A stretch of DNA of 64,000 nucleotides, from the NCBI RefSeq assembly GCF_029953265.1, contig NZ_JASBAO010000001.1, positions 1,272,501-1,336,500 of the forward strand, in the 5' to 3' direction. This stretch comes from Commensalibacter oyaizuii. GTDB taxonomy: Bacteria > Pseudomonadota > Alphaproteobacteria > Acetobacterales > Acetobacteraceae. Below, piece by piece: positions 37,592-46,353 of the stretch. Made by a program: the position numbers and the translations under genes. The number at the start of each line of letters is the position of its first letter. Position 1 is the stretch's first letter. The notes under the pieces are model-generated. The model was not told the origin of the DNA, ran no database searches, and saw only the letters and a program-made list of their open reading frames with translations.

Positions 37592-37960
37592 CTATTCCCC
37601 AGGGGACCAGCTTTCATAATCACCCGTTGCTTTGGCACGTTTTCCACCAGCATAGTCACTGCCTTGAGGGTGGTATGCTGTTGCAGTTCCTGTAGGGTTG
37701 GCATGATATTCCGTTTGCCAAGGATGACGTTTAGATGCTGGCAAAGGTGCATCAGCTCCATGATGAAGCCATACCCACCATTCAGGAGGGACAACAGATG
37801 GATCGTCACCTTTGTTATAAATGACCCAACGCTCACGACGTTGTTCCCCACCGCCTAGACGGTTCAATTTGCGAGATTCATAATAAGACCGCCCGCCAGC
37901 ATCCTTGCCGACCAAACGTCCCTTAAACATCGTGTGAAGGCGTGTTCCTAAAGTTGTCAT
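37592..37960 (-). CDS. NDUFA12-like complex I accessory subunit
   Basis: A 122-residue homologue of mitochondrial NDUFA12 (B17.2), a supernumerary subunit of NADH:ubiquinone oxidoreductase that is also found in alphaproteobacteria. Signatures: LVGKDAGGRSYYE, RERWVIYN, DPSVVPPEWWVWLHH and KRHPWQTEYHANPTGTATAY. It heads the operon with mlaD and the DUF2155 gene. The complex I genes themselves are outside the window. Confidence 0.93.
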   Translation of the reverse strand: MTTLGTRLHTMFKGRLVGKDAGGRSYYESRKLNRLGGGEQRRERWVIYNKGDDPSVVPPEWWVWLHHGADAPLPASKRHPWQTEYHANPTGTATAYHPQGSDYAGGKRAKATGDYESWSPGE

Positions 37961-38310
37961 GACTCTAATACATTAATATTTATATGAATAACGATTTACT
38001 CTTGTATAGAATTCTAAAAGTTAAAGATATACCCTTTTCACAAAAAAGCATAAAATCTTTCTCAATTTGAATCTATAAAAAACTAAATAGATATTTATCT
38101 ATACAGGATGGACGTATAAAAATCAATTTTACGTATACTGGAATAGATATATCTTTCAACCACCGTAAATTAAAAATCTTTTAGTTTTTAATCAAAAGAA
38201 ACTTAGAGAGAAATTTTATCCACAATATCCACTATATCCATAGGCGTGTATAATTTTTACATCGATATTATCCCTTATCTTCAGCCTCTAAACCGCTTAA
38301 ACTATCAAGT
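37961..38310. promoter_or_regulatory. Divergent intergenic region with candidate promoter
   Basis: These 350 AT-rich bases separate the leftward NDUFA12 operon from the rightward reductase-like gene. TATAAT at 38249-38254, with TATCCA 17 bases before it (38226-38231), is a plausible rightward promoter about 55 bases before the ATG at 38311. I looked for NrdR-type boxes and found none convincing. No RNA gene or small frame is apparent. Confidence 0.4.
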
Positions 38311-39891
38311 ATGAAAACACGACATCTTTGGAATGGCGTCCGGATGCGTAATCTGCGTACTGCGATTGATCCTGATGCACCTTTACACTCTGTTATGATC
38401 CCTGAAGATTGGGAAAATAACGCTGCAACAGCGATCCTTCAATTATGCCCAGAGCATTTGCTGGACGCATCCCCTATAAAAACGGACGTTTTAATAGCAA
38501 ATTGGCTATTCCCTCTGTGCGAACAGGCAACCAATTTTACCGCGCAACATTGGGAATCCATCTTGTTATTAAAGCAAGCATGTCCCAACAGCGTCATTTG
38601 GAAAAACGATCCTGGTCAAAAACCAGGTATTGTTATCAATCTTGCCGCTTTTGCTTCGACTGAGACGGGGTTTAATGCTCAATCCTACCGACATGTCTTA
38701 GAGGTTGTAGCCGATACATTACGTGTTTTGCATCGACAGCAGGCTAATTTCATCAACGGTGAATTACCCTTTGCAGAATTGTCCCCCAATCATCAAAATG
38801 ATTTAGAGAATCAACAGCTAGAATTTACAGCCCAACCCAGTGCTGGTATCATCTACCTTTCAAACCTTGACGCTTGTCTAGCACAGCTGGGTTACGACTA
38901 TGACAGCGTCGACGGTAGGGATGTTGCATGTTGTCTTGCCTGTTTTGCAACACTTTTGGCAAATACAGGATGTGGTGCAGATTTCTTGCCCTTATCCCCA
39001 GACTGGAATGCATTGCCAGAATTGGCAACAACAGCAAAAGATATCTGGGCACTTGCTTCTGATGAACCACGCTCTCGCTTGGAACGAATCGACACCAGTT
39101 TTTCAACACCAGGTAACCCTGCAGATCTATTACTGGAATCAGAGTCCTGTGGCCTTGCCCCTATTTTTTCTTTGCTAAGGGAAGATGGCCTATTGGCTTT
39201 TAGTACTCTGGCAAGGTTAGCCCACAAAGGATTAACCTTAGAATCAGCACTAGCAGCAGCACTAGCTGGCGAAAGTATCATCCACCCCCCTTCAGCCCAA
39301 GCACATTACGCCATGCACCAAGCCTTGGCAGGGTTTGTTACTCATATGCCAGCACGTCCTAACCCGATTACCCATCCCTTGTCCTCTAAAACAACATTAT
39401 GTAGGGGCGTAAAAAAACCTCTTCCTCCACGACGTAAGGGAATTACCCAAAAAGCCAGTATTGCCGGACGGGGTTTATTTTTACGAACAGGGGAATACGA
39501 AGATGGTACTTTAGGAGAAATTTCAATAACCCCTACCAAAGAAAATGCAATGGTCAAAGGACTACTAGAAAGCTTAAGCCAAGCGGTAAGCATCGGCTTG
39601 CAATATGGTGCCCCTTTAAAGGAATATGTCTCGACTTTTGCTTACAGTCGCTTTGGCGTTGCGGGAACTGTCGAAGGTGACCCGGGTGCATTATATGCCA
39701 CCTCTTTTCTAGATTACAGTTTTAGGGCACTTTCTGATATTTATCTACATGAACCCTTGGCAGATGCACCCAACAATTTACACGCTAGTGATGAAGCCTT
39801 ACCTATGCTACCCTTAGATTTACCCGATGAAGGTGAAAAACAAACTCCACCTCATCATCCTCGAAATAGTAAATTTAAACTGGTCAGTTAA
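38311..39891 (+). CDS. Catalytically reduced relative of class II ribonucleotide reductase (TSCPD domain)
   Basis: A 526-residue protein whose parts align in order with class II (B12-dependent) ribonucleotide reductase. MIPEDWENNAATAIL matches the N-terminus, INLAAFASTETGFNAQSYRHVLEVV and LSNLDACLAQLGYDYDS match internal blocks, and about residues 380-490 match the C-terminal part (FLRTGEYEDGTLGEI, LQYGAPLKEYVSTFAYSRFG, ATSFLDYSFRAL). The barrel with the catalytic Cys and the NPC-E motif is absent, and length is about half the usual. It is probably a pseudoenzyme, perhaps regulatory. A RidA gene follows 15 bases on. Confidence 0.75.
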   Translation: MKTRHLWNGVRMRNLRTAIDPDAPLHSVMIPEDWENNAATAILQLCPEHLLDASPIKTDVLIANWLFPLCEQATNFTAQHWESILLLKQACPNSVIWKNDPGQKPGIVINLAAFASTETGFNAQSYRHVLEVVADTLRVLHRQQANFINGELPFAELSPNHQNDLENQQLEFTAQPSAGIIYLSNLDACLAQLGYDYDSVDGRDVACCLACFATLLANTGCGADFLPLSPDWNALPELATTAKDIWALASDEPRSRLERIDTSFSTPGNPADLLLESESCGLAPIFSLLREDGLLAFSTLARLAHKGLTLESALAAALAGESIIHPPSAQAHYAMHQALAGFVTHMPARPNPITHPLSSKTTLCRGVKKPLPPRRKGITQKASIAGRGLFLRTGEYEDGTLGEISITPTKENAMVKGLLESLSQAVSIGLQYGAPLKEYVSTFAYSRFGVAGTVEGDPGALYATSFLDYSFRALSDIYLHEPLADAPNNLHASDEALPMLPLDLPDEGEKQTPPHHPRNSKFKLVS

Positions 39892-39906
39892 CTAAAGGAA
39901 ACCATT

Positions 39907-40371
39907 ATGTCCACCCCCGAAGAACGTCTTGAGGCTTTGAAAATTGTTCTACCCACCCCAGCCACCCCCGTGGCAAATTATGTACCAAGCGTAAAAACTG
40001 GAAATTGGTTGATTATTTCTGGGCAATTACCCTTGGTTCATAGCAAATTATTTGCCACAGGATTACTGGGGGATGAAGTTGATGTTGAAACCGGGGCCAA
40101 GGCTGCTAGATTTTGCATGATTAATATTTTAGCTCAAGCACGGGCTGCACTTGGCAGTCTTAACTATATTAATAAGCTGGTACGTTTGGGCGGTTTTGTC
40201 GCAAGCACCCCAACATTCACCCAACAAGCAGCAGTTATGAATGGTGCCTCTGATTTGGCTGTTGAGGTCTTTGGCCCAGCTGGGCAGCACGCACGTTCTG
40301 CTTTTGGCGTGGCATCATTGCCAATGAATGCTTGCGTTGAAGTCGAAGCATGGTTTGAATTCAACGCCTAG
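39907..40371 (+). CDS. RidA/YjgF family protein
   Basis: A 154-residue member of the RidA superfamily, whose archetype hydrolyses reactive enamine/imine intermediates from PLP enzymes. It fits the longer YjgH/TdcF-like branch (VPSVKTGNWLIISGQLPLV, LGSLNYINKLVRLGGFV, ARSAFGVASLPMNACVEVEAWFE). Arg and Glu near the C-terminus, typical of the active site, are kept. AAAGGA precedes the ATG. Confidence 0.9.
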   Translation: MSTPEERLEALKIVLPTPATPVANYVPSVKTGNWLIISGQLPLVHSKLFATGLLGDEVDVETGAKAARFCMINILAQARAALGSLNYINKLVRLGGFVASTPTFTQQAAVMNGASDLAVEVFGPAGQHARSAFGVASLPMNACVEVEAWFEFNA

Positions 40372-40377
40372 CCAATA

Positions 40378-40408
40378 AAATGACCAAGTAAAGACTACTT
40401 GGTCATTT
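40378..40408. terminator. Bidirectional terminator between RidA gene and recA
   Basis: A perfect 13-bp stem (AAATGACCAAGTA, complement at 40396-40408) with a five-base loop lies between two converging genes; A and T tracts at the ends serve both strands. Confidence 0.8.
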
Positions 40409-40411
40409 CCA

Positions 40412-41446
40412 TTATTCAGCTAACAAATCATCTGACTCATTTTCGTCAGACATCATGGCATCGCCAACAACCCCTGCCTTTTCACGAATACGTTGTTCAA
40501 TACTGTGACTGACTTCTGGATTGTCTCGTAAAAACTGCTTTACGTTCTCGCGTCCTTGACCGATGCGTTGACTGTCATAAGAAAACCATGACCCAGCTTT
40601 CTCAACAATACCGGCCTTAACACCAAGATCAATTAATTCGCCCATTTTACTGATACCTTCACCATACATAATATCGAATTCTACTTGGCGGAACGGTGGG
40701 GCCATTTTATTTTTGACTACTTTGACACGAGTCTGATTTCCTGTGACCTCCTCTTTATCCTTAACTTGACCAATACGACGAATATCCAAACGTACAGAAG
40801 CATAGAATTTTAGCGCATTTCCACCAGTCGTTGTTTCTGGCGAACCAAACATGACACCAATCTTTTGACGAATCTGATTTAGAAATATCAAACAGGCATT
40901 TGAGCGTGAAACGGAACCAGTTAATTTTCTTAAAGCTTGGCTCATTAAACGTGCATGTAACCCAACATGGTTATCCCCCATGTCCCCCTCAAGCTCGGCA
41001 CGGGGAACCAGTGCTGCCACACTATCAATAACCAATACATCAACTGCACCTGACCGTACTAACGTATCCGCAATTTCAAGTGCCTGCTCTCCTGCATCAG
41101 GTTGGGAAATAAGCAAATTATCAATATCTACGCCTAGTTTTCTGGCATAAATTGGATCCAAGGCATGCTCGGCATCGATAAATGCACAAGTTCCGCCCGT
41201 TTTCTGGGCTTCAGCAATGATATGCAACGCCATCGTTGTTTTACCAGAGCTTTCAGGTCCATAAATCTCAACAATACGTCCGCGTGGCACCCCACCAATG
41301 CCTAAACCTATATCCAGTCCAATTGATCCTGTTGATATCGCCTCAACTTGAACTGCGGGTTTTTCACCCATTTTCATAATGGAACCTTTACCAAAAGCGC
41401 GTTCAATCTGAGCTAATGCACCATCTAATGCTTTATTTTTATCCAT
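40412..41446 (-). CDS. recA: Recombinase RecA
   Basis: A 344-residue RecA, which forms ATP-dependent filaments for strand exchange and SOS signalling. Walker A is GPESSGKTT, Walker [10 protein letters not shown]; the DNA-binding loops follow ([42 protein letters not shown]). The tail is acidic. The ATG at 41446 gives the standard [11 protein letters not shown] opening. In the 126-base upstream region I do not see the alphaproteobacterial SOS box GTTC-N7-GTTC. Confidence 0.98.
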   Translation of the reverse strand: MDKNKALDGALAQIERAFGKGSIMKMGEKPAVQVEAISTGSIGLDIGLGIGGVPRGRIVEIYGPESSGKTTMALHIIAEAQKTGGTCAFIDAEHALDPIYARKLGVDIDNLLISQPDAGEQALEIADTLVRSGAVDVLVIDSVAALVPRAELEGDMGDNHVGLHARLMSQALRKLTGSVSRSNACLIFLNQIRQKIGVMFGSPETTTGGNALKFYASVRLDIRRIGQVKDKEEVTGNQTRVKVVKNKMAPPFRQVEFDIMYGEGISKMGELIDLGVKAGIVEKAGSWFSYDSQRIGQGRENVKQFLRDNPEVSHSIEQRIREKAGVVGDAMMSDENESDDLLAE

Positions 41447-41511
41447 TATCTTTAAAACCTTCTTTTTTATCAACAACCAAATATTACTTTGATTCTATTA
41501 ACTTTTATCGC

Positions 41512-41547
41512 AAAAAAAACGTCACTTTCATTTTACCGAAAATGACG
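41512..41547 (-). terminator. Terminator of the gamma-glutamyltransferase-like gene
   Basis: A 10-bp stem with one mismatch (CGTCACTTTC at 41520-41529, GAAAATGACG at 41538-41547) is followed on the minus strand by eight T. Confidence 0.8.
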
Positions 41548-41572
41548 CATGAATCCATTATAAAATAAATAT

Positions 41573-43060
41573 TTATCGACGACTGATCGCAAGACCCGAT
41601 CCTGAAGGATCAGTATAAGCACGACAATAATTGCTATTTCCAGGCATACCTTCTTCACAGAACACAGCGTTTACCCGACCTTGGGGGGAATTGGGATGGG
41701 CAATGTCAATATTGTTTTTTCCATCTTTGGTATGGGTCAGCAATGTATTTAAAACTTCAGCACCTGCTGCTGCTGCCTCATTTTGTCCAGAAGCTGAAAC
41801 CGCAGCCATAAAGCGATTTTTATATGTTGCGATCGCTGCAGTTAACAAAGGTTGTGGCACTGACTTAGGAGAAGCTGCCATAACAATCCCCGTTGTTCCA
41901 GCAATACGACCAGTACCAAATAAATTATTCATTGTTAATGCACAGGAGACAGCACCACCATTACGATCCATCACTGAAAATGAAGTCGATGCAGGTAGGG
42001 AAGGCAAATTACCACTACCAGCTTTGCCTTCATTTAACCAAGACTGCGCTTTATTTTCCTGAGCTAAAATATTTTTTTTATCAAAGGCCAAACCATTACT
42101 TGCTCGCCATTGCGCCACTGTCCCTTGAGATATTGCAGAGGCATTTCCTTTTCCATTACTTAGATTTCGCCACGCCATTGCCATGCCCAAACCACCATCA
42201 GCAGATGGAGAAACGAAATATACATTTTGTCCCTTAGCCATTACCACCGACAAAGCTGGGGCTTTTACAGGTAGGGCATTTCTAAACCCTTCGCCACTTA
42301 ATCCACCCCCAGCGGCTTGCGCTCCAAGGGCATAGCTGTGCGCCAAAGATCCGATATACAAATCAGATACCCCAGAGGTAATTAATCGATCGTAAATAAT
42401 TTTTAAACGGGGCTGATACAACATATCCCCTGCCTGCAATACTGTACCGTCTTTACGAGCAAAGATTTTTTGCATCGCGGCATCCAAAAATAAAGGTCCT
42501 TGTACAGCTGCCAAATCATTGGCAAAAATGTCAGATACCGTTACCCCATTTTGGGCCATATTTCCAATAAGGTGTAAAATATCGTTAATATCTGCTTTAC
42601 CCTCACTAGCCTGTAGCAAATATAATCCACGTGCCATCATCGGAACGGCTGCGGGACGGTCGGCTTGCCCCTGAATTATGCCTGATTGGGGTAAAAATAG
42701 AAAGGATTGTGCCGGTTGACCAGGACGATACGCAATACAAGCACCCCCGCCCCCCAAGGACGCACGTGACGGCAATGTCACTGTTAAAGCAAAACCCAAA
42801 GCCGTTGCTGCGTCCGCTGCGTTACCACCACGAATTAAAACATCCCGCGCAATCATTGCTGCCTGAGGTTCGTCTGCTGCAACACTACCAACATAGCCAG
42901 TTACGCGATTGTTTAAATTTTTTGTTTTGATGGTTTTATGGCCAGTATGTTCGCCACCACATGCCGTCAATGATACAGCAACCATAGCACTGATAGCTAC
43001 TTTACCTGCTTTTCTTAAGAAATTAGTATCGGTAATAAAATGATGAGCAGGCTTTTTCAA
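41573..43060 (-). CDS. Gamma-glutamyltransferase-like lipoprotein
   Basis: A 495-residue Ntn-hydrolase-fold protein. A signal sequence ends in the lipobox LTAC, so it is predicted to be lipid-anchored. The GGT body is recognisable (AADEPQAAMIARDVLIRGGNAADAATA, SLGGGG). At the self-cleavage site the usual TTH-SVVD is STSFSVMD, so the catalytic Thr appears to be Ser. The C-terminal domain shows TMNNLFGTGR. GGT enzymes break or transfer the gamma-glutamyl group of glutathione. The TTG at 43060 (AAGGA nine bases before it) gives a normal signal length; a GTG at 43117 with GGAG is the alternative. Confidence 0.8.
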   Translation of the reverse strand: MKKPAHHFITDTNFLRKAGKVAISAMVAVSLTACGGEHTGHKTIKTKNLNNRVTGYVGSVAADEPQAAMIARDVLIRGGNAADAATALGFALTVTLPSRASLGGGGACIAYRPGQPAQSFLFLPQSGIIQGQADRPAAVPMMARGLYLLQASEGKADINDILHLIGNMAQNGVTVSDIFANDLAAVQGPLFLDAAMQKIFARKDGTVLQAGDMLYQPRLKIIYDRLITSGVSDLYIGSLAHSYALGAQAAGGGLSGEGFRNALPVKAPALSVVMAKGQNVYFVSPSADGGLGMAMAWRNLSNGKGNASAISQGTVAQWRASNGLAFDKKNILAQENKAQSWLNEGKAGSGNLPSLPASTSFSVMDRNGGAVSCALTMNNLFGTGRIAGTTGIVMAASPKSVPQPLLTAAIATYKNRFMAAVSASGQNEAAAAGAEVLNTLLTHTKDGKNNIDIAHPNSPQGRVNAVFCEEGMPGNSNYCRAYTDPSGSGLAISRR

Positions 43061-43212
43061 AAAGGTACATCCTTTTAATAAATAACGACTACGTAAACGA
43101 TAAGAACGCTTTGACACGCGGTTGGTCTCCGATGAATCAGCAGAATTAACAAATATTTAGACTTACAGTTACAATTATTCACAGTAAGAATATAATTAAT
43201 AACCGTTTTTTT

Positions 43213-43241
43213 ATAACATAATAACCATAATACTGTATAAT
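43213..43241 (+). promoter_or_regulatory. Candidate sigma-70 promoter of the DsbA-like gene
   Basis: ATAACA (43213-43218), a 17-base spacer and a perfect TATAAT (43236-43241) lie about 46 bases before the ATG at 43287. Confidence 0.5.
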
Positions 43242-43286
43242 GTTATGTTGAATAATTATTTACTTTTTCTACCAGGAGAAACATTT

Positions 43287-44060
43287 ATGAAAAAGTCGCC
43301 TTTTCAGCGCTACTTTCACATTCCTTTAACCGCCAGCTTGTTCTGTGGTGTTATGGTGACCCCACTTTCAGGGTATGCTCAAGATAATAGCAGTTTCACC
43401 CCTGAACAACACAAAGAAATTATTTCCACCGTGCGTCAGGCGCTTAAAAACGACCCTTCTATCCTGGAAGATGCCATTATTGCAGCACAACAAAAGAGAA
43501 CAAAACAACGTACGGAAAGTGCTTCTAAAACTTTGGCTGAGAAGAAAAATGTTTTGATGAATGTTTTGCCAACAGACGGATTTATTGGCAATCCAAATGC
43601 TAAGAATACAATTGTAGAATTTTTTGACCCACGCTGTCCATATTGTAAGAAAATTCTTCCTGAACTGGTTCAACTCACCAAAGATGACAAAAATGTCCGC
43701 ATTATTTTTAAAATTGTTCCTATTCTAGGGGAAAATAGTGTTTTACAGTCCAGAGCCATCGTCGCAGCAACTCGTCAAAATGGGTATGTTAGCATGATGA
43801 AAGCCATTATGGATTCAAAAGAAGAAATTACAGAAGACACAATTAAAACAATTGCTAAGCAACAAAAGCTGGATGCTGATCGTTTGATCCAAGATATGAA
43901 AGCGGCTTCTGTTACCAAAGCACTAGAGGATAATGTTCAGTTACTACGCGACTTGGGGATTGATGGTACGCCTGCACTGGTGATTAATGATAAAAAAATA
44001 ATCCCTGGTGCCGTTAGTTATGAAACTTTAAAAACAATCTTACAAAAAGAAGGCAGGTAA
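43287..44060 (+). CDS. DsbA-family thiol:disulfide oxidoreductase
   Basis: A 257-residue periplasmic protein: signal peptide to about residue 31 (SGYAQ), a helical N-terminal extension (about 38-85), then a thioredoxin fold with the redox pair in FFDPRCPYCKKILPEL and the cis-Pro loop GIDGTPALVI. This is the DsbA/Com1/ScsC group with an N-terminal helical part that may mediate oligomerisation. AGGAG lies eight bases before the ATG. It could be the substrate-facing partner of the DsbB-like protein at 35590, or an isomerase. Confidence 0.9.
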   Translation: MKKSPFQRYFHIPLTASLFCGVMVTPLSGYAQDNSSFTPEQHKEIISTVRQALKNDPSILEDAIIAAQQKRTKQRTESASKTLAEKKNVLMNVLPTDGFIGNPNAKNTIVEFFDPRCPYCKKILPELVQLTKDDKNVRIIFKIVPILGENSVLQSRAIVAATRQNGYVSMMKAIMDSKEEITEDTIKTIAKQQKLDADRLIQDMKAASVTKALEDNVQLLRDLGIDGTPALVINDKKIIPGAVSYETLKTILQKEGR

Positions 44061-44073
44061 AATTAAGTCGATT

Positions 44074-44102
44074 ATAGGCTATTATCCTTAATAATAGCCT
44101 AT
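44074..44102. terminator. Hairpin between convergent DsbA-like gene and hemA
   Basis: A perfect 11-bp stem (ATAGGCTATTA at 44074-44084, complement at 44092-44102) with a seven-base loop lies between two converging genes; the T-tract is short. Confidence 0.65.
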
Positions 44103-44114
44103 CTTTCCTATCTA

Positions 44115-45338
44115 CTATTTTAACAACAAAGCCCGCAATGCATTAACCATATCATCCATCATATCATCTGTGTGAAATGGATTAGGCGTTAAACGTAGTC
44201 GCTCTTTTCCCTTGGGGACAGTTGGATAGTTGATAGGCGTTGCATAAATTGCATATTCTTCTAGCAAACGTCTGCTAACCTCCTTACATAAATTAGCATC
44301 CCCAATCATCACAGGTACGATTTGGCTTTCCGTCTGAATAAAGGGAATACCAGCATCTTTTAATTTTTGCTGGAATGTATGAACGCGTTCGAACAATTTC
44401 TCACGTCGCCAGTTTTGTTCACGCACCAAACGTACACTAGCCAGTGCTGCTGCAACTACCGATGGAGGTAGTGACGTGGTGAAAATAAATCCTGATGCAG
44501 CTAATCTTAAATATTCGATAATATCCTTGTTGGCGGTAACGTATCCTCCGTGAACGCCGAATCCTTTTGCCAGTGTTCCTTCGATAATATCAACCTGGTC
44601 TGCGACCCCATCGCGCTCTGAAACACCACCGCCTTGTTTACCGTACAAACCAACGGCATGTACTTCATCCAAATACGTTAATGCATTGTATTTACGTGCC
44701 AACGCACATATTGCCCCTATATCAGCAATATCCCCGTCCATTGAATAAACACTTTCAAAAGCGATCATTTTTGGTGAATCTTTAGGAGCTGCAGCTAGTT
44801 TTGATTCCAAATCATTTAGATCGTTATGTTTAAAGATGATACAATCAGATCCTTTTGCCCCCTTGATTCCTGCAATCATTGACGCGTGATTTTGCTGATC
44901 AGAAAAGGTAATCCAGCCTCCAGACATACTGGTTAAAATTGTTTGTAAACTAGCCTGATTAGACACGTACCCAGAGACAAATAACAATCCAGCCTCTTTA
45001 CCATGTAGATCTGCAAGCTCTGCTTCTAGTGCTACATGCAAAGGATGTGTTCCTGCTATATTGCGCGTTCCCCCGGCCCCTGCACCGTATTCCTGTATCG
45101 CGGTAATTGCGGCATTCATGACTTCGGGTTCGATACCCATCCCCAAGTAATCATTAGCAGACCATACAACAACCGGTCTTTCTGGTTGTTGTGGTGTGTC
45201 ATTGTCATAAATCGGATAATGTGCAGATCGTCTGCTTAACGGTGTAAATCTACGATATCGCCCCTGTTGTTCAATGTCTTGTAATGCAGTTTTACAATAT
45301 GCGTAAAAAGGGTGTGCAGATATCGTACGTTCTGTCAC
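44115..45338 (-). CDS. hemA: 5-aminolevulinate synthase
   Basis: A 407-residue PLP enzyme that condenses glycine and succinyl-CoA to 5-aminolevulinate, the C4 (Shemin) route to haem used by alphaproteobacteria. Visible: VVWSANDYLGMG, AGGTRNIAGTHPLHVALE, the cofactor region YLDEVHAVGLYG, and the Schiff-base Lys in TLAKGFGVHGGY. The start is a GTG at 45338 with AAGGAG nine bases before it. Confidence 0.96.
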   Translation of the reverse strand: MTERTISAHPFYAYCKTALQDIEQQGRYRRFTPLSRRSAHYPIYDNDTPQQPERPVVVWSANDYLGMGIEPEVMNAAITAIQEYGAGAGGTRNIAGTHPLHVALEAELADLHGKEAGLLFVSGYVSNQASLQTILTSMSGGWITFSDQQNHASMIAGIKGAKGSDCIIFKHNDLNDLESKLAAAPKDSPKMIAFESVYSMDGDIADIGAICALARKYNALTYLDEVHAVGLYGKQGGGVSERDGVADQVDIIEGTLAKGFGVHGGYVTANKDIIEYLRLAASGFIFTTSLPPSVVAAALASVRLVREQNWRREKLFERVHTFQQKLKDAGIPFIQTESQIVPVMIGDANLCKEVSRRLLEEYAIYATPINYPTVPKGKERLRLTPNPFHTDDMMDDMVNALRALLLK

Positions 45339-45432
45339 TTAAACTTACTCCTTAAATTCCGTACAGATTATTATAATATCAATCTAAAATCTTACGTCTG
45401 TGGATAATGATATGGTTTTTAAAAATTTGAAA

Positions 45433-45882
45433 TTAATGAATATCGACCCGCACAACATTTTTTTGCACTGCCCCGTCTGCTTTGGCTGTTAATTGAACCT
45501 GTTCTGGTCTAGCACCAGCCTTAACAATGGCCTGTGCAACAGCCTGCCCATCTTGTTTCACAGTTTTTTGCAGTTGTTCTTGTTGTAAGGATGGTGTTTG
45601 TGCAACAGGCGTTACAATGGTCACAACAAATAAAGCATCTGCTTTTCTTTTCAACGCATCCCTAACCAAAATTGCTAAAGGCTTTGCCCATTGATCAGCA
45701 GGAGTACCCTGTACAATTTCGATTGGCGGGGCTGGCGGTGGTGGGGCTGGTGGGGCTGGCGGAACATAAGGTATAGGTTTGCGCCCTGCACTGGGATTAA
45801 ACGTTCTTTGATCCACCAATTTACATGCGTTCAGGAAAAATAAACTGCTTAATATTATAAAAGTATTATAACGACGGGACAT
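45433..45882 (-). CDS. Small proline-rich lipoprotein of unknown function
   Basis: A 149-residue protein with a lipobox (FLNAC, about residue 20), a proline-rich linker (VPPAPPAPPPPAPP) and an 85-residue alpha/beta domain whose C-terminal part (AQAIVKAGARPEQVQLTAKAD) resembles the fold of OmpA-like or periplasmic adaptor domains, though I cannot assign a family. The linker could span peptidoglycan. Single gene. Confidence 0.7.
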   Translation of the reverse strand: MSRRYNTFIILSSLFFLNACKLVDQRTFNPSAGRKPIPYVPPAPPAPPPPAPPIEIVQGTPADQWAKPLAILVRDALKRKADALFVVTIVTPVAQTPSLQQEQLQKTVKQDGQAVAQAIVKAGARPEQVQLTAKADGAVQKNVVRVDIH

Positions 45883-46353
45883 AATTTTATCTATTGCAAG
45901 GGGTTTATATAAATAACACCATAGGAAAACATTTTATAGTTTATCAAGTTATTTTCCTAATACTCATGCAAATTATATTCAAGATAAAATTGCATTACCC
46001 TTAAAATATAATATTTTAATAAAATTTTATAAAACGAACTACCACTATATAAAATAATAATATTTTATACAATCTTACCTATTAAAAAAAAACAATATAT
46101 ACTGCTACCTGAGTTACAATCTTTATCATTTATTAAAATACTTGTTGACAAGTTTGCAATATCGTTTTCACACTAGATTATTCGAAAATCAAAAAGGTTC
46201 TTTAAAATATGATAAATGCATTTTTAAAATTCCCGTCATCAAAAAAACGTGACTGATTTTCAAAAATTTAAGTATAATCTGTTAGGAACATAAACCTACA
46301 TTTTTGTTTTTAAGTCTTTCTATAATCTATAATACTTTAAGGAGATTTTTATT
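45883..46353 (+). promoter_or_regulatory. Intergenic region and candidate promoter of gap-pgk
   Basis: These 471 AT-rich bases hold the gap promoter. The best candidate is GTGACT (46249-46254), an 18-base spacer, and a perfect TATAAT (46273-46278), giving a leader of about 70 bases that ends in AAGGAG nine bases before the ATG. A palindrome ACTTGT-TG-ACAAGT (46140-46153) further upstream could be an operator. No gene is seen in the stretch. Confidence 0.5.

Noticed and set aside
38898-39281. Open frame opposite the reductase-like gene
   Set aside because: Fully inside a longer gene with a clear family match; low-complexity translation and no ribosome site.
45725-45775. GGTGGGGCTGGC-like repeats
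   Set aside because: They encode the proline-rich linker of the lipoprotein at 45433 on the minus strand.
46140-46153. TTGACA inside a palindrome as the gap promoter
   Set aside because: No -10 box lies 16-18 bases downstream; the pair at 46249-46278 is better placed.
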